Assembly (NCBI GenBank): GCA_965277435.1
Contig: OZ255821.1
Location: forward strand, 5,518,001 to 5,582,000
Length of the DNA: 64,000 nt
DNA from: Bog-105 sp965277435
Lineage (GTDB): Bacteria; Acidobacteriota; Terriglobia; Bryobacterales; Bryobacteraceae
Direction of reading: 5' to 3'
Of this stretch, positions 1-9,035 are shown piece by piece; positions within the stretch are counted from its first letter, which is position 1; every line of letters begins with the position of its first letter. The translations under genes and the position numbers were made by a program. The notes beneath the pieces are model-generated. The model did no database searches. It was not told the DNA's origin and saw only the letters and a program-made list of their open reading frames with translations.

Positions 1-1457
1 GCCAGCATGAGCGTAGACGCTTCGATCTGCGCTTCGGGCGACAGCGGAATGTGTACGGCCATCTGGTCGCCGTCAAAATCCGCGTTGAACGCAGTACAGG
101 TCAGCGGATGCAGCTTAATCGCTTTTCCTTCGACCAGTGTTGGCTCAAACGCCTGAATACCAAGGCGGTGCAGGGTGGGAGCGCGATTCAAAAGAATCGG
201 GTGGTCCTTGATGACTTCTTCGAGGATGTCCCAAACCACCGGGTCCTGCTGCTCGACTAATTCTTTCGCTTGTTTGATAGTGGTGCAGTGGCCGCGCTGT
301 TCCAGACGATGATAGATGAACGGCTTGAACAGTTCAAGCGCCATCTTCTTTGGTAAACCGCACTGGTGCAGTTTGAGTTCGGGGCCAACCACGATGACGG
401 AACGGCCGGAGTAATCAACACGCTTGCCCAGCAGGTTCTGGCGGAATCGGCCCTGTTTGCCCTTCAGCGTGTCGGAGAGCGATTTGAGCGGACGATTATT
501 CGCCCCGCGCAACACGCGGCCGCGGCGGCCATTGTCGAATAACGCATCTACCGCTTCCTGCAGCATGCGCTTCTCGTTGCGCACGATTACGTCGGGAGCG
601 TGCAGCTCCATCAGTTTCTTGAGACGATTGTTGCGATTGATAACCCGGCGATAGAGGTCGTTGAGATCGGACGTTGCAAAACGTCCGCCATCGAGCGGCA
701 CCAGCGGACGCAATTCCGGCGGGATCACCGGGATCACATCGAGAATCATCCACTCCGGCTTGTTGCCGGATTTACGGAAACTCTCGACCACACGCAACCG
801 TTTTGCGAACTTCAGCTTTTTCTGCGCTGAAGTTTCGGTTTTCATCTTCTCGCGAATTTCCTGCGAGAGCGATTCCACATCGATCTTGCGCAGCAGTTCC
901 TTGACGCCTTCCGCGCCCATCATGGCGACGAACTTGCCCGGGAATTCCTGATCCAGCTGGCGTTTGCGCTCGTCGCTGATTACTTCGCCCATGTTCAGCC
1001 CGGTGGCTTCGCCTGGATCGATAATGACGAATGCTTCGTAGTAAAGAACGCGCTCGAGTTCACGCAGCGTGATGTCGAGCAGATAGCCGATGCGGCTCGG
1101 CAGACCCTTGAAAAACCAGACATGCGAGGACGAACTGGCCAGCTCGATGTGCCCCAGGCGTTCCCGGCGCACGCGAGACAACGTTACTTCCACACCGCAC
1201 TTATCGCAGATCACTCCGCGATGCTTCATGCGTTTGTACTTGCCGCACAAACATTCCCAGTCCGCCACCGGACCGAAGATGCGCGCGCAGAACAGGCCAT
1301 CGCGCTCGGGTTTGAACGTGCGGTAATTGATGGTCTCCGGCTTGGTCACTTCGCCGTGTGACCAGCTCCGGATCTTTTCCGGAGAAGCCAGACTGATTCG
1401 GATCGAATCGAAGTCGGCAATGAGATTGGCTCTGTCGTACGGAGAGGAACGATACAT
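1..1457 (-). CDS. rpoC: DNA-directed RNA polymerase subunit beta' (partial, 3' end outside window)
   Basis: Catalytic largest subunit of RNA polymerase. About 485 N-terminal residues are visible and the frame runs off the left edge. The N-terminal zinc site is present (C69, C71, C84, C87), and the active-site NADFDGD motif that holds the catalytic magnesium lies at 66-86 (about residue 458). The start is an ATG preceded by AAGGA about 7 nt upstream. The gene lies 95 bp after rpoB on the same strand, the universal bacterial order, so it is almost certainly cotranscribed with rpoB. Identity is certain from sequence; completeness cannot be judged. Confidence 0.98.
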   Translation of the reverse strand, partial: MYRSSPYDRANLIADFDSIRISLASPEKIRSWSHGEVTKPETINYRTFKPERDGLFCARIFGPVADWECLCGKYKRMKHRGVICDKCGVEVTLSRVRRERLGHIELASSSSHVWFFKGLPSRIGYLLDITLRELERVLYYEAFVIIDPGEATGLNMGEVISDERKRQLDQEFPGKFVAMMGAEGVKELLRKIDVESLSQEIREKMKTETSAQKKLKFAKRLRVVESFRKSGNKPEWMILDVIPVIPPELRPLVPLDGGRFATSDLNDLYRRVINRNNRLKKLMELHAPDVIVRNEKRMLQEAVDALFDNGRRGRVLRGANNRPLKSLSDTLKGKQGRFRQNLLGKRVDYSGRSVIVVGPELKLHQCGLPKKMALELFKPFIYHRLEQRGHCTTIKQAKELVEQQDPVVWDILEEVIKDHPILLNRAPTLHRLGIQAFEPTLVEGKAIKLHPLTCTAFNADFDGDQMAVHIPLSPEAQIEASTLML

Positions 1458-1552
1458 GAATTGTCCTTAGAAATCTCAAACTAGCGTCCCTACTGCAATT
1501 TGCCTCCGGAGCGTGGGACACCAATCTCCGCTCCGGAACCAGTTTCGTTGTC

Positions 1553-4500
1553 TTAATCCGCGGCGTGCGCCAGATCCTGCATCTCGCGCGGCTTTTTCAT
1601 CAGCTCGACATCGAGACACAAACTCTGTAGCTCGCGAATCAGCACATTAAAGGATTCAGGTACGCCGGGCTCGGCCGCAGCCTCACCTTTCACAATCGCT
1701 TCGTAGATCTTGGCGCGACCGTACACGTCGTCCGATTTCGCCGTCAGCAGTTCCTGCAGAATGTAAGCGGCGCCGTACGCTTCGAGCGCCCAGACTTCCA
1801 TTTCGCCGAAGCGCTGTCCACCGAATTGCGCCTTGCCACCCAGCGGCTGCTGTGTGATCAAGGAATACGGCCCGATGGAGCGCGCGTGGATCTTGTCGTC
1901 AACCAGGTGGCTCAGCTTAAGCATGTAAATGTAGCCGACTGTCACTGGTTGTTCGAACTGAGCGCCGGTCAGGCCGTCGTGCAGCTCGATTTTGCCCGAG
2001 CTGGGAAGCCCCGCTTCAGCCAGACGCGCTTTGATGTCCGATTCCGCTGCGCCGTCAAACACCGGCGTAGCGAAATGCAAACCCAGTTTCTCAGCGGCCC
2101 AACCCAAGTGTGTTTCCAGGATCTGCCCCACGTTCATACGCGAGGGAACGCCTAGCGGGTTGAGTACGATTTCAACCGGCGTCCCATCCGGCATATACGG
2201 CATGTCCTCTTCCGGAACAATGCGCGCGATCACACCCTTGTTGCCATGCCGTCCGGCCATCTTGTCGCCCACTGAAAGCTTGCGCTTCATGGCGATATAG
2301 CACTTCACCAGCTTAATTACACCGGGAGGCAGTTCGTCCCCCTTGCGCAGTTTCGCGATCTTCTCTTCGGTGATCTTTTCGAGCACCGCGATTTGCCGCG
2401 ACGTCATCTCTTCGATCTCGTCGATCTGCTCGTTCAGGCGAACATCTTTGGTATTCAAACGCATGCGCTTCAGATCGCGCGCGCGCAGCTTTTCGAGCAG
2501 GTCGCGATTGAGCGGCAGGTCTTTCGAGAGCAGCTTCTTGTTGGTCTTCTCGTCGTGCAGATCGGCCAGCAGTTCCTTGCCTTTGAGCAATTCTTCCAGC
2601 CGCTTGGCGCGCTCGTCGCTGAGAATGCGTTTCTCATCTTCGAGGTTGCGGTGCAAACGCTCTTCCTGCTGCTGTAGGATCAGCTTTGATCGTTCATCGA
2701 GTTCCGCGCCTTTGCGCGAAAACACTTTGCAATCGACGATCGTGCCTTCGATACCCGGCGGACAGTAGAGCGACGCATCCTTCACGTCCCCCGCCTTTTC
2801 ACCGAAAATCGCCCGCAGCAGTTTCTCTTCCGGCGTCAGCTGCGTTTCGCCCTTCGGCGTTACCTTGCCCACCAGGATGTCGCCCGGCTTCACGGTTGCG
2901 CCGATACGGATGATCCCGCTTTCGTCCAGATTCCGCAGGAAGGATTCGGCTATATTCGGAATATCGCGCGTGATCTCCTCCGGTCCGAGCTTGGTGTCGC
3001 GTGCCTCGATCTCGAATTCCTCAATATGGATCGAGGTGTAGTAGTCGTCCTTGACGAGCTTCTCGCTGACGACAATGGCGTCTTCGAAGTTATACCCGCG
3101 CCAGGGCATGAACGCCACCAGCACGTTCCGTCCCAGCGCCAGTTCGCCTGCTTCCGTGCACGGACCATCCGCTAGCACGTCTCCCTTACGAACCTTCTGG
3201 CCCTGGTAAACGATCGGCTTCTGGCTGATACAGGTGTTCTGATTCGAGCGTTTGAACTTCGTTAGCTGGTAAATGTCGGCGCCCACTTCGCGCGACATTT
3301 GCCCTTCATGCGAAGCGCCGCCTTCCACGCGTACGATGATCCGTTCGCTATCGACCGAATCGACCACGCCGGCTCGTTTGCAGATCACGACAGCGCCGGA
3401 ATCGCGCGCCGTAACCCGCTCCATGCCGGTGCCCACGTAAGGAGCTTCGGCACGCAACAGCGGTACCGCTTGCCGTTGCATGTTTGAACCCATCAAAGCG
3501 CGGTTGGCATCGTCGTTCTCGAGGAACGGAATCAAACTGGCCGCCACCGATACGAGCTGTTTCGGACTCACGTCCATATACTCAATCTCGTCGCGATGCT
3601 TCAGAACGAAGTTACCCGCCTGGCGAGCGTTCACCAGATCGTCTACAATCCGGCCTTTCTCGTCGATCGCCACATTTGCCTGCGCAATGATGTACTTGTC
3701 TTCTTCCCAAGCCGAAAGATAATCCGAATAGGCTTCGAATTCGGCGAGTTGTTTCTTACCTTCGATGGCATGATTGGCCGCCGTCATCTCATCCAGCGAT
3801 AACACCTGACCGACTTTAAAGTCGGCATCACCCGGATTGAGAATCTTGACCTCTTCCACTAACGCACCATCGCGCACCCGCCGGTACGGGCTTTCGATAA
3901 AGCCGTACTCATTGATACGCGCAAAGCACGAGAGCGAAGAAATCAAACCAATGTTCGGACCTTCCGGCGTTTCAATCGGACAGATCCGGCCATAGTGCGT
4001 CGGATGCACGTCGCGCACTTCGAAGCCCGCACGTTCGCGGGAGAGACCACCCGGTCCAAGCGCCGACAGACGCCGTTTATGCGTAATCTCGGACAGCGGG
4101 TTCGTCTGATCCATGAACTGCGACAACTGGCTCGATCCAAAAAACTCGCGAATCGCGGCCATCACGGGTTTGGCGTTCACCAGATCGTGCGGCATCGCCG
4201 TCGACATTTCCTGGTACACCGACATCTTTTCCTTAATCGCCCGCTCCATGCGGACCAGGCCAATCCGGAATTGATTCTCGAGCAGTTCGCCCACCGCGCG
4301 AACACGGCGGTTACCAAGGTGATCGATGTCATCCACCACGCCAATACCGCGCCGTAATTTCAGCAGGTACAGGATGGTGTCGTTGAAGTCCTTGTGGTCG
4401 AGCGTCCGTTTGTCGAGGGCCGTGGCATCAGCACGATCATGGAGCTTGATGTTGAACTTCATTCGTCCGACGCGCGAGAAGTCGTACTTGCGCGGATCGA

Positions 4501-5860
4501 AGAACATGCCCTGAAACAACTGAGTCGCGGTGTCAAGCGTCGGCGGATCACCGGGGCGCAGCTTGCGGTAGATTTCCAGCAGCGCATCATTTTGACTCTT
4601 CACCGCGTCTTTGCGCAGGGTGGCCGAAATCACATTGCCCGCTTCGTCACGGTCCGGGAAGAAGATTTCGAAATGTTCGATGCCTGCTTCGCCCAGCTTG
4701 CCGATCGCAGCGGTCGTCAACTCGTGGTTCGCTTCGATCAGCACTTCACCCGTCGACATGTCGATCACGTCACTCGCCACGTAAGCGCCTTCGAGATCGT
4801 TCGAAGCCACTTCCACTTGCTCTAATTTGGCCTTCTGCAGTTCGCGGAAAACAGAGTTGGTAATCTTGCGGCCCTGCGGCACCACCTGCTCGCCCGCGGC
4901 ATTATTGATCGCGTGCGACAGCTTCATCCCGATCAGGCTCTCGTTAACGCCCCACAAGAGTTTGCTGTCTTTGAGCGAAATAGTCGAAAGTTTGTAGAAT
5001 GCCCGGATGATCTCGGAATCGGTCTTCAGACCGAGCGCCCGCAGGAACACCGTGCCATAAAACTTCCGTTTGCGATCGATACGGACGTAAAGAAGATTTT
5101 TGTTGTCGTACTCGAACTCGACCCAGCTGCCGCGATACGGAATAATTTTGCCGAGAAAATACCCCTGCGCCTGAACGCGTTCGAAGAACACGCCCGGCGA
5201 GCGATGCAATTGCGAAACAATCACGCGCTCGGTACCGTTGATGATGAAGGTCCCGTTCTCCGTCATCAGCGGAATTTCGCCGAAGAAGACTTCCTGCTCT
5301 TTGATGTCCCGTACGGTCTTATTGCCCGTTTCCGGATCTTTGTCGTAAACGGTCAGGCGAATGGTCACCTTCAGCGGCGCAGCATACGTCATGCCGCGTT
5401 CTTCGCATTCCGGCACATCATATTTCAGCTGAAGGGCCACGGGGTCGCCGCAGCGATTACAAAAGGTAACGATGTTCTTGTTAAACGTTCCGCACTTGTG
5501 ACAAAGAACGTCACCAGCATGGAACGGATCGGTGCGAATTTCGGCGCCGCAGTTCGGATTGCGGCAGATGGTCCGCAGGTGATGCAGGCCCTTCAGATTG
5601 CCGCATTTGCATTCCCAGTTGCCGATGGAATAATCAACAAACTCGAGCTGGCTCAAGCCGCGAAAATCCGAAATGGGGAACACGGAGCTAAATACACTTT
5701 GTAGACCGGCATCTTCCCGCTCCTTGGGAAGCAGATCCATTTGCAGAAAACGCTCGTACGACCGCTTCTGCACCTCAATGAGATTCGGGATGGGGATCGA
5801 AGTCTTGATCTTCGAAAAATCGACTCTCTCCCGGAGAGAACCATTTAAAACGTTAGGCAT
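1553..5860 (-). CDS. rpoB: DNA-directed RNA polymerase subunit beta with Cys-rich insertion
   Basis: Second large subunit of RNA polymerase, 1435 aa against about 1342 in E. coli. Conserved landmarks include NGTERVIVSQLHRSPG near residue 208, the rifampicin region around STAMPHDLVN, and GDKMAGRHGNKG near the C-terminal third. Residues about 82-145 form an insertion absent from the E. coli protein, with cysteines at 84, 86, 99, 104, 120, 123, 134 and 137 in paired arrangements that suggest zinc binding (inference). A charged coiled-coil insertion precedes GDKMAGRHGNKG. The start ATG has AAAAGGA about 10 nt upstream. It follows rplL after a 473-bp gap holding a terminator hairpin, and precedes rpoC. 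Confidence 0.99.
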   Translation of the reverse strand: MPNVLNGSLRERVDFSKIKTSIPIPNLIEVQKRSYERFLQMDLLPKEREDAGLQSVFSSVFPISDFRGLSQLEFVDYSIGNWECKCGNLKGLHHLRTICRNPNCGAEIRTDPFHAGDVLCHKCGTFNKNIVTFCNRCGDPVALQLKYDVPECEERGMTYAAPLKVTIRLTVYDKDPETGNKTVRDIKEQEVFFGEIPLMTENGTFIINGTERVIVSQLHRSPGVFFERVQAQGYFLGKIIPYRGSWVEFEYDNKNLLYVRIDRKRKFYGTVFLRALGLKTDSEIIRAFYKLSTISLKDSKLLWGVNESLIGMKLSHAINNAAGEQVVPQGRKITNSVFRELQKAKLEQVEVASNDLEGAYVASDVIDMSTGEVLIEANHELTTAAIGKLGEAGIEHFEIFFPDRDEAGNVISATLRKDAVKSQNDALLEIYRKLRPGDPPTLDTATQLFQGMFFDPRKYDFSRVGRMKFNIKLHDRADATALDKRTLDHKDFNDTILYLLKLRRGIGVVDDIDHLGNRRVRAVGELLENQFRIGLVRMERAIKEKMSVYQEMSTAMPHDLVNAKPVMAAIREFFGSSQLSQFMDQTNPLSEITHKRRLSALGPGGLSRERAGFEVRDVHPTHYGRICPIETPEGPNIGLISSLSCFARINEYGFIESPYRRVRDGALVEEVKILNPGDADFKVGQVLSLDEMTAANHAIEGKKQLAEFEAYSDYLSAWEEDKYIIAQANVAIDEKGRIVDDLVNARQAGNFVLKHRDEIEYMDVSPKQLVSVAASLIPFLENDDANRALMGSNMQRQAVPLLRAEAPYVGTGMERVTARDSGAVVICKRAGVVDSVDSERIIVRVEGGASHEGQMSREVGADIYQLTKFKRSNQNTCISQKPIVYQGQKVRKGDVLADGPCTEAGELALGRNVLVAFMPWRGYNFEDAIVVSEKLVKDDYYTSIHIEEFEIEARDTKLGPEEITRDIPNIAESFLRNLDESGIIRIGATVKPGDILVGKVTPKGETQLTPEEKLLRAIFGEKAGDVKDASLYCPPGIEGTIVDCKVFSRKGAELDERSKLILQQQEERLHRNLEDEKRILSDERAKRLEELLKGKELLADLHDEKTNKKLLSKDLPLNRDLLEKLRARDLKRMRLNTKDVRLNEQIDEIEEMTSRQIAVLEKITEEKIAKLRKGDELPPGVIKLVKCYIAMKRKLSVGDKMAGRHGNKGVIARIVPEEDMPYMPDGTPVEIVLNPLGVPSRMNVGQILETHLGWAAEKLGLHFATPVFDGAAESDIKARLAEAGLPSSGKIELHDGLTGAQFEQPVTVGYIYMLKLSHLVDDKIHARSIGPYSLITQQPLGGKAQFGGQRFGEMEVWALEAYGAAYILQELLTAKSDDVYGRAKIYEAIVKGEAAAEPGVPESFNVLIRELQSLCLDVELMKKPREMQDLAHAAD

Positions 5861-6227
5861 CTACGCTTGTCCTTTTAGGAAACCAATGACTTGAGTGACG
5901 ACATTTCAGCAGCACGCTGCGCACGGCCGGAACTGATGGGTGGCCAGGGATTACAAACCCGGCAAACCTGCCGCGGATTCGAAACCGGAAACACGGCAAT
6001 GTGAAAAAGAGTGAGAAAGAACTCGGCTGGATGAACCAATGTTCTTAAAGAAGTTCCTGTGACAGATGTTGAACGGACGTGAGTATCTAGGCAATGAGGG
6101 AACAAACCTACCAGGCAAAACAAAATCGGGCATGGCAAAGTCCCCGCTAGCCAACTGAGGCCGCGGGGAGATTTTAGAATACTAAATTCTTGAACTGAAT
6201 GCTGGACCGTCCCGGCTCGACGACATC

Positions 6228-6233
6228 ATTATA
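6228..6233 (-). promoter_or_regulatory. possible -10 hexamer upstream of rpoB
   Basis: A perfect TATAAT on the minus strand about 370 nt before the rpoB start and just downstream of the rplL terminator. It is well placed for an internal rpoBC promoter. No good -35 hexamer is seen at 16-18 bp spacing, so this is tentative. Confidence 0.3.
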
Positions 6234-6292
6234 GTAACACAAAAACAACCGAACGCATCTACAAAGGCGCGCCCGGCTTAAACACTATCCCC

Positions 6293-6318
6293 AAAAAGCG
6301 TTCGGAACCGCCGAACGC
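6293..6318 (-). terminator. intrinsic terminator/attenuator after rplL
   Basis: A perfect 8-bp stem gcgttcgg/ccgaacgc (6298-6305, 6311-6318) with a 5-nt loop is followed on the minus strand by TTTTT (6293-6297). It starts 15 nt after the rplL stop and lies upstream of rpoB. E. coli has a partial attenuator in the same place that sets the ratio of ribosomal protein to polymerase transcripts, so the same role is likely here. Confidence 0.85.
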
Positions 6319-6333
6319 CCTAGAGCATTTAAA

Positions 6334-6717
6334 CTACTTGACCTCGACGGTGGCGCCCGCATCGACGAACTTCTTCTTAATCGTCTCTGCTTCTTCCTTA
6401 TTGATGCCTTCCTTGATCGGCTTAGGTGCGCCGTCCACCAGGTCCTTCGCTTCCTTCAAACCAAGGCTGGTCACTTCGCGAACGGCCTTAATGACATTGA
6501 TCTTGTTAGCGCCCGCCGCTGTGAGTACTACGGTGAATTCGGTCTTTTCCTCGGCCGGAGCGGCCGCTGCCGCCGCGCCACCGGTCGGAGCTGCTACCGA
6601 AACCGAGGCTGCTGCCGCCGACACGCCCAGCTTCTCTTCGAGCATTTTGACCAGCTGCGAAGCTTCAAGCAACGTCAGGCCTTGAATCTGTTCTGCAATT
6701 ACGTTAATGTCCGCCAT
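6334..6717 (-). CDS. rplL: 50S ribosomal protein L7/L12
   Basis: Stalk protein of the large ribosomal subunit (127 aa), which recruits translation GTPases and binds L10 as dimers. It shows the N-terminal dimerisation helix pair (LTLLEASQLVKMLEEKLGV), an Ala-rich flexible hinge at about residues 35-55 and the compact C-terminal domain with EKTEFTVVL and GLKEAKDLVDGAP. The gene follows rplJ by 49 nt and ends 15 nt before an intrinsic terminator. Length and order match the family. Confidence 0.98.
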   Translation of the reverse strand: MADINVIAEQIQGLTLLEASQLVKMLEEKLGVSAAAASVSVAAPTGGAAAAAAPAEEKTEFTVVLTAAGANKINVIKAVREVTSLGLKEAKDLVDGAPKPIKEGINKEEAETIKKKFVDAGATVEVK

Positions 6718-6766
6718 TTTCTCTCTACTTTCTCTTTTGTTCAGTCACAGGCCAGCGCAGCCCGGT

Positions 6767-7294
6767 TTATTGTTGGAACTTGTTTTCCTTGGCCGCCTGA
6801 TCCAGTACGATGGCCAAATTGCGGCTCACACCGTTGATCGAAGTGACCAGGCGTGTAGCCGCAGCATTGATCAGGAAGAGCAGCTTCGCGTAAATCTCTT
6901 CCTTCGGTGGCATGGTGGCCAGATCGCCAATGCCCTTGAGATCGATCACGCGGCCTTCGACCATACCGGCCTTGAAGGTAAACGCGGGATTCGTTTTCGA
7001 ATAAGCGGTGAGCGCTTTCGCGAGCGCCACCGGATCTTTCGCCGTATACGCCAGCGAGGTCATGCCTTTCAGGTCGCCCAGCAGGTCGCTGGTGTCCGTA
7101 CCCTCGCTCGCCTTGGCTGCCAGGTTATTTTTGATGACTTTGTAGCCGCCGCCTGCCTGTCGCACCGTCTTGCGCAGCTCGAAATCCTGGCTGACCGTCA
7201 TCTTCTCGTAGCTGGTGACGAAGATGTTTTTGTTGTCGGCGATCGCCTTCTTCAGATCTTCCAGATCTTTCTTCTTGTCGTCTTTGTTTTTCAT
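6767..7294 (-). CDS. rplJ: 50S ribosomal protein L10
   Basis: Stalk base protein (175 aa) that anchors L7/L12 dimers to 23S rRNA. The N-terminal rRNA-binding domain contains KNNLAAKA, and the C-terminal helix that binds L12 ends the protein. The N-terminus is unusually Lys/Asp-rich (MKNKDDKKKDLEDLKK). The start codon lies only 6 nt after the rplA stop, leaving no room for a separate canonical L10 leader between rplA and rplJ. Translation is probably coupled to rplA. Order rplA-rplJ-rplL is standard. Confidence 0.97.
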   Translation of the reverse strand: MKNKDDKKKDLEDLKKAIADNKNIFVTSYEKMTVSQDFELRKTVRQAGGGYKVIKNNLAAKASEGTDTSDLLGDLKGMTSLAYTAKDPVALAKALTAYSKTNPAFTFKAGMVEGRVIDLKGIGDLATMPPKEEIYAKLLFLINAAATRLVTSINGVSRNLAIVLDQAAKENKFQQ

Positions 7295-7300
7295 CTGGCC

Positions 7301-8011
7301 TTATACAGTCGCCTTTGCGTTAAACGCCGTCACATCGAGCGGTACACCCGGGCTCATGGTCGAACAGAGAGTTGCGCTCTTCACGTATTTGCCTTTGGCC
7401 GCCGATGGCTTGGCCCGAATCACCGCCTGGATCAGGCTGTTAGTGTTCTCGAGCAGCTTGCCGTTTTCGAAGCTGACTTTACCCACAGGCGCATGGATCA
7501 CGCCGGTCTTGTCCACGCGAAATTCCACTTTACCGGCCTTAATTTCCTGGATGGCGTTTCTCACATCGGTGGTAACGGTGCCGGTCTTCGGGTTCGGCAT
7601 CAGACCGCGCGGCCCCAGCACCTTGCCGAGACGTCCCACCGACCGCATCATGTCCGGAGTCGAAATAACGGCGTCGTAGTCAATCCAGTTTTCACTCTGG
7701 ATACGCGTCACCATCTCTTCGCCGCCGGCAAAATCGGCACCCGCTTCTTGCGCTTCGCGAATCTTGTCACCTGAGGCGATCACCAGCACACGCTTCGATT
7801 TGCCCAGGCCATTCGGTAGCACAACCGTGCCCCGCACCATCTGATCGGCATGCTTCGGATCGACACCCAGGCGCATATGCACCTCGACTGTCTCGTCGAA
7901 CTTCGTGAACTTGATCTTCTGAACGAGAGTAACGGCTTCGGCTAGCTGGTACGGTTTTGCTTCTACCTGCTTGGCCGCGGCTTCGTACTTCTTTCCGGGC
8001 TTTTGACTCAT
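7301..8011 (-). CDS. rplA: 50S ribosomal protein L1
   Basis: Large-subunit protein of the L1 stalk (236 aa), which helps release deacylated tRNA and in many bacteria represses its own operon. Conserved stretches include KFDETVEVHMRLGVDPKHADQ, VLGPRGLMPNPKTGTV and GKVEFRVDKTGVIHAPVGK. I chose the ATG giving MSQKPGKKYEAA, which matches family N-termini. An in-frame GTG at 8050 has a better Shine-Dalgarno (GGGAGG, 7 nt away) and would add 13 residues, so the start is open. The gene upstream on this strand is a NIPSNAP gene, not rplK. Confidence 0.97.
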   Translation of the reverse strand: MSQKPGKKYEAAAKQVEAKPYQLAEAVTLVQKIKFTKFDETVEVHMRLGVDPKHADQMVRGTVVLPNGLGKSKRVLVIASGDKIREAQEAGADFAGGEEMVTRIQSENWIDYDAVISTPDMMRSVGRLGKVLGPRGLMPNPKTGTVTTDVRNAIQEIKAGKVEFRVDKTGVIHAPVGKVSFENGKLLENTNSLIQAVIRAKPSAAKGKYVKSATLCSTMSPGVPLDVTAFNAKATV

Positions 8012-8102
8012 AAAGGGATTGGTCCAAACGGCTCGGATGGCGATACACACACCCTTGCCTCCCAAAGTTGGCTGGAAACCTTCGATCAGAATACCACAGC
8101 GC

Positions 8103-8882
8103 TTAGCGTATGGGCGAAAAAGAGAGCGGCGCCAGGATCACGTTGTTGATATTAGCCACGATCTGCGGATCGGTCAGTTCGGGCTGCGTGCTGAGCTTTT
8201 TCCATTCGGGATCGCTGATAAAGCTCTTCCAGAGGCGGTCGTGCGCGGCCAGATCATCGTAGGAAAGCATGTACATCAGATTCGGCTGCCTCGGCCCCAC
8301 AATCGTCTCGCCGAAAAACACCGGGCGAAAACCAAGGCGCTCGAAAATGCCTGCTTCGGCGTGATTAAACATGCCCACTTTGCGCGTCAGCGTCGAGAAC
8401 GTTTGCGCTTCGTAGGTGCGCAGTTCGAAGGTGCGGGCCGGCTTGCCGGATGACTCAAGGATTGTCGGTTGCGGCATCACGTCGAAGCTGCGCAGCAAGC
8501 TGCTCTCCACGCGCACGAAAGGCAAGCCCGAGCCGGAGTTCAACTGTTCGAGCGATTGGCTGTGCTCCGTGTCGGCCTTCAACTTCGTCACAGTTTCTTG
8601 CATTACAGCCAGCGAAGAGTACTGCGTCAGCGTAACGTAGCAGGGACTATCGGGACCGATGACGATCGAAAAGGCGCCCGCTAGATTAGCTCCTGAGCGC
8701 GCCAGAGCCGGTGTAAGCCCGTGCTCCAGATATTCGGCAACGCGCGCCCCCTGCTTTTCGGGCGTGTTGTGCAGCCGCCAGAACCTCACTTCGAGCCACG
8801 CGGCGGAGGCAGATTCGGAATGGCTTTCTTGACTCATGAGTGCAGCGGCGCTGAGCGCACCGAGGACCTGTCGGCGATGCAT
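8103..8882 (-). CDS. NIPSNAP-family exported protein
   Basis: A 259-aa protein with a Tat-like N-terminus (MHRRQVLGALSAAAL). The C-terminal half, from FELRTYEAQ to PEWKKL, matches the NIPSNAP domain, a dimeric alpha-beta barrel of uncertain function. The N-terminal half (WLEVRFWRLHNTPEK...) looks like a second, more divergent copy of the same fold. The start is the ATG that opens the signal sequence; upstream codons in frame are not needed. It lies 91 bp upstream of rplA in the place normally held by rplK, but probably has its own promoter, since a 282-bp gap with an inverted repeat precedes it. Substrate unknown. Confidence 0.85.
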   Translation of the reverse strand: MHRRQVLGALSAAALMSQESHSESASAAWLEVRFWRLHNTPEKQGARVAEYLEHGLTPALARSGANLAGAFSIVIGPDSPCYVTLTQYSSLAVMQETVTKLKADTEHSQSLEQLNSGSGLPFVRVESSLLRSFDVMPQPTILESSGKPARTFELRTYEAQTFSTLTRKVGMFNHAEAGIFERLGFRPVFFGETIVGPRQPNLMYMLSYDDLAAHDRLWKSFISDPEWKKLSTQPELTDPQIVANINNVILAPLSFSPIR

Positions 8883-9035
8883 GCTCACGACTGTACAACT
8901 TCGATTATTACCTTCACCCAAACCTCTTGCTCTTTCAACACCATATCCCCGCCTTTCCCGCCGGCCCACTTCCCGGCATCGGGAGAATACCAAAACGGCC
9001 CTCTCCAACCCTCACCGCAAATCACTCTAAGTTAT

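Larger units (their letters stand above)
5861..6333. other. 473-bp rplL-rpoB intergenic region
   Basis: No credible gene. On the minus strand it holds an intrinsic terminator directly after rplL (6293-6318), a TATAAT hexamer (6228-6233), and a further hairpin with 7-bp arms tccccgc/gcgggga (6141-6147 and 6163-6169) with an inner GCC/GGC pair. The region is probably the leader of a partly separate rpoBC transcript. An 87-codon open frame here lacks family features and I did not call it. Confidence 0.7.

Noticed and set aside
4913..5704. Long plus-strand open frame (263 codons) opposite rpoB
   Set aside because: It lies entirely antisense to a highly conserved part of rpoB and has no family features; the GC-rich codon bias of rpoB explains it.
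5875..6138. 87-codon minus-strand frame upstream of rpoB
   Set aside because: No ribosome site or family match, and it overlaps the rpoB leader; more likely untranslated.
6707..7774. 355-codon plus-strand open frame opposite rplJ/rplA
   Set aside because: Shadow of two certain ribosomal protein genes; sequence is His/Arg-rich as expected for antisense frames.
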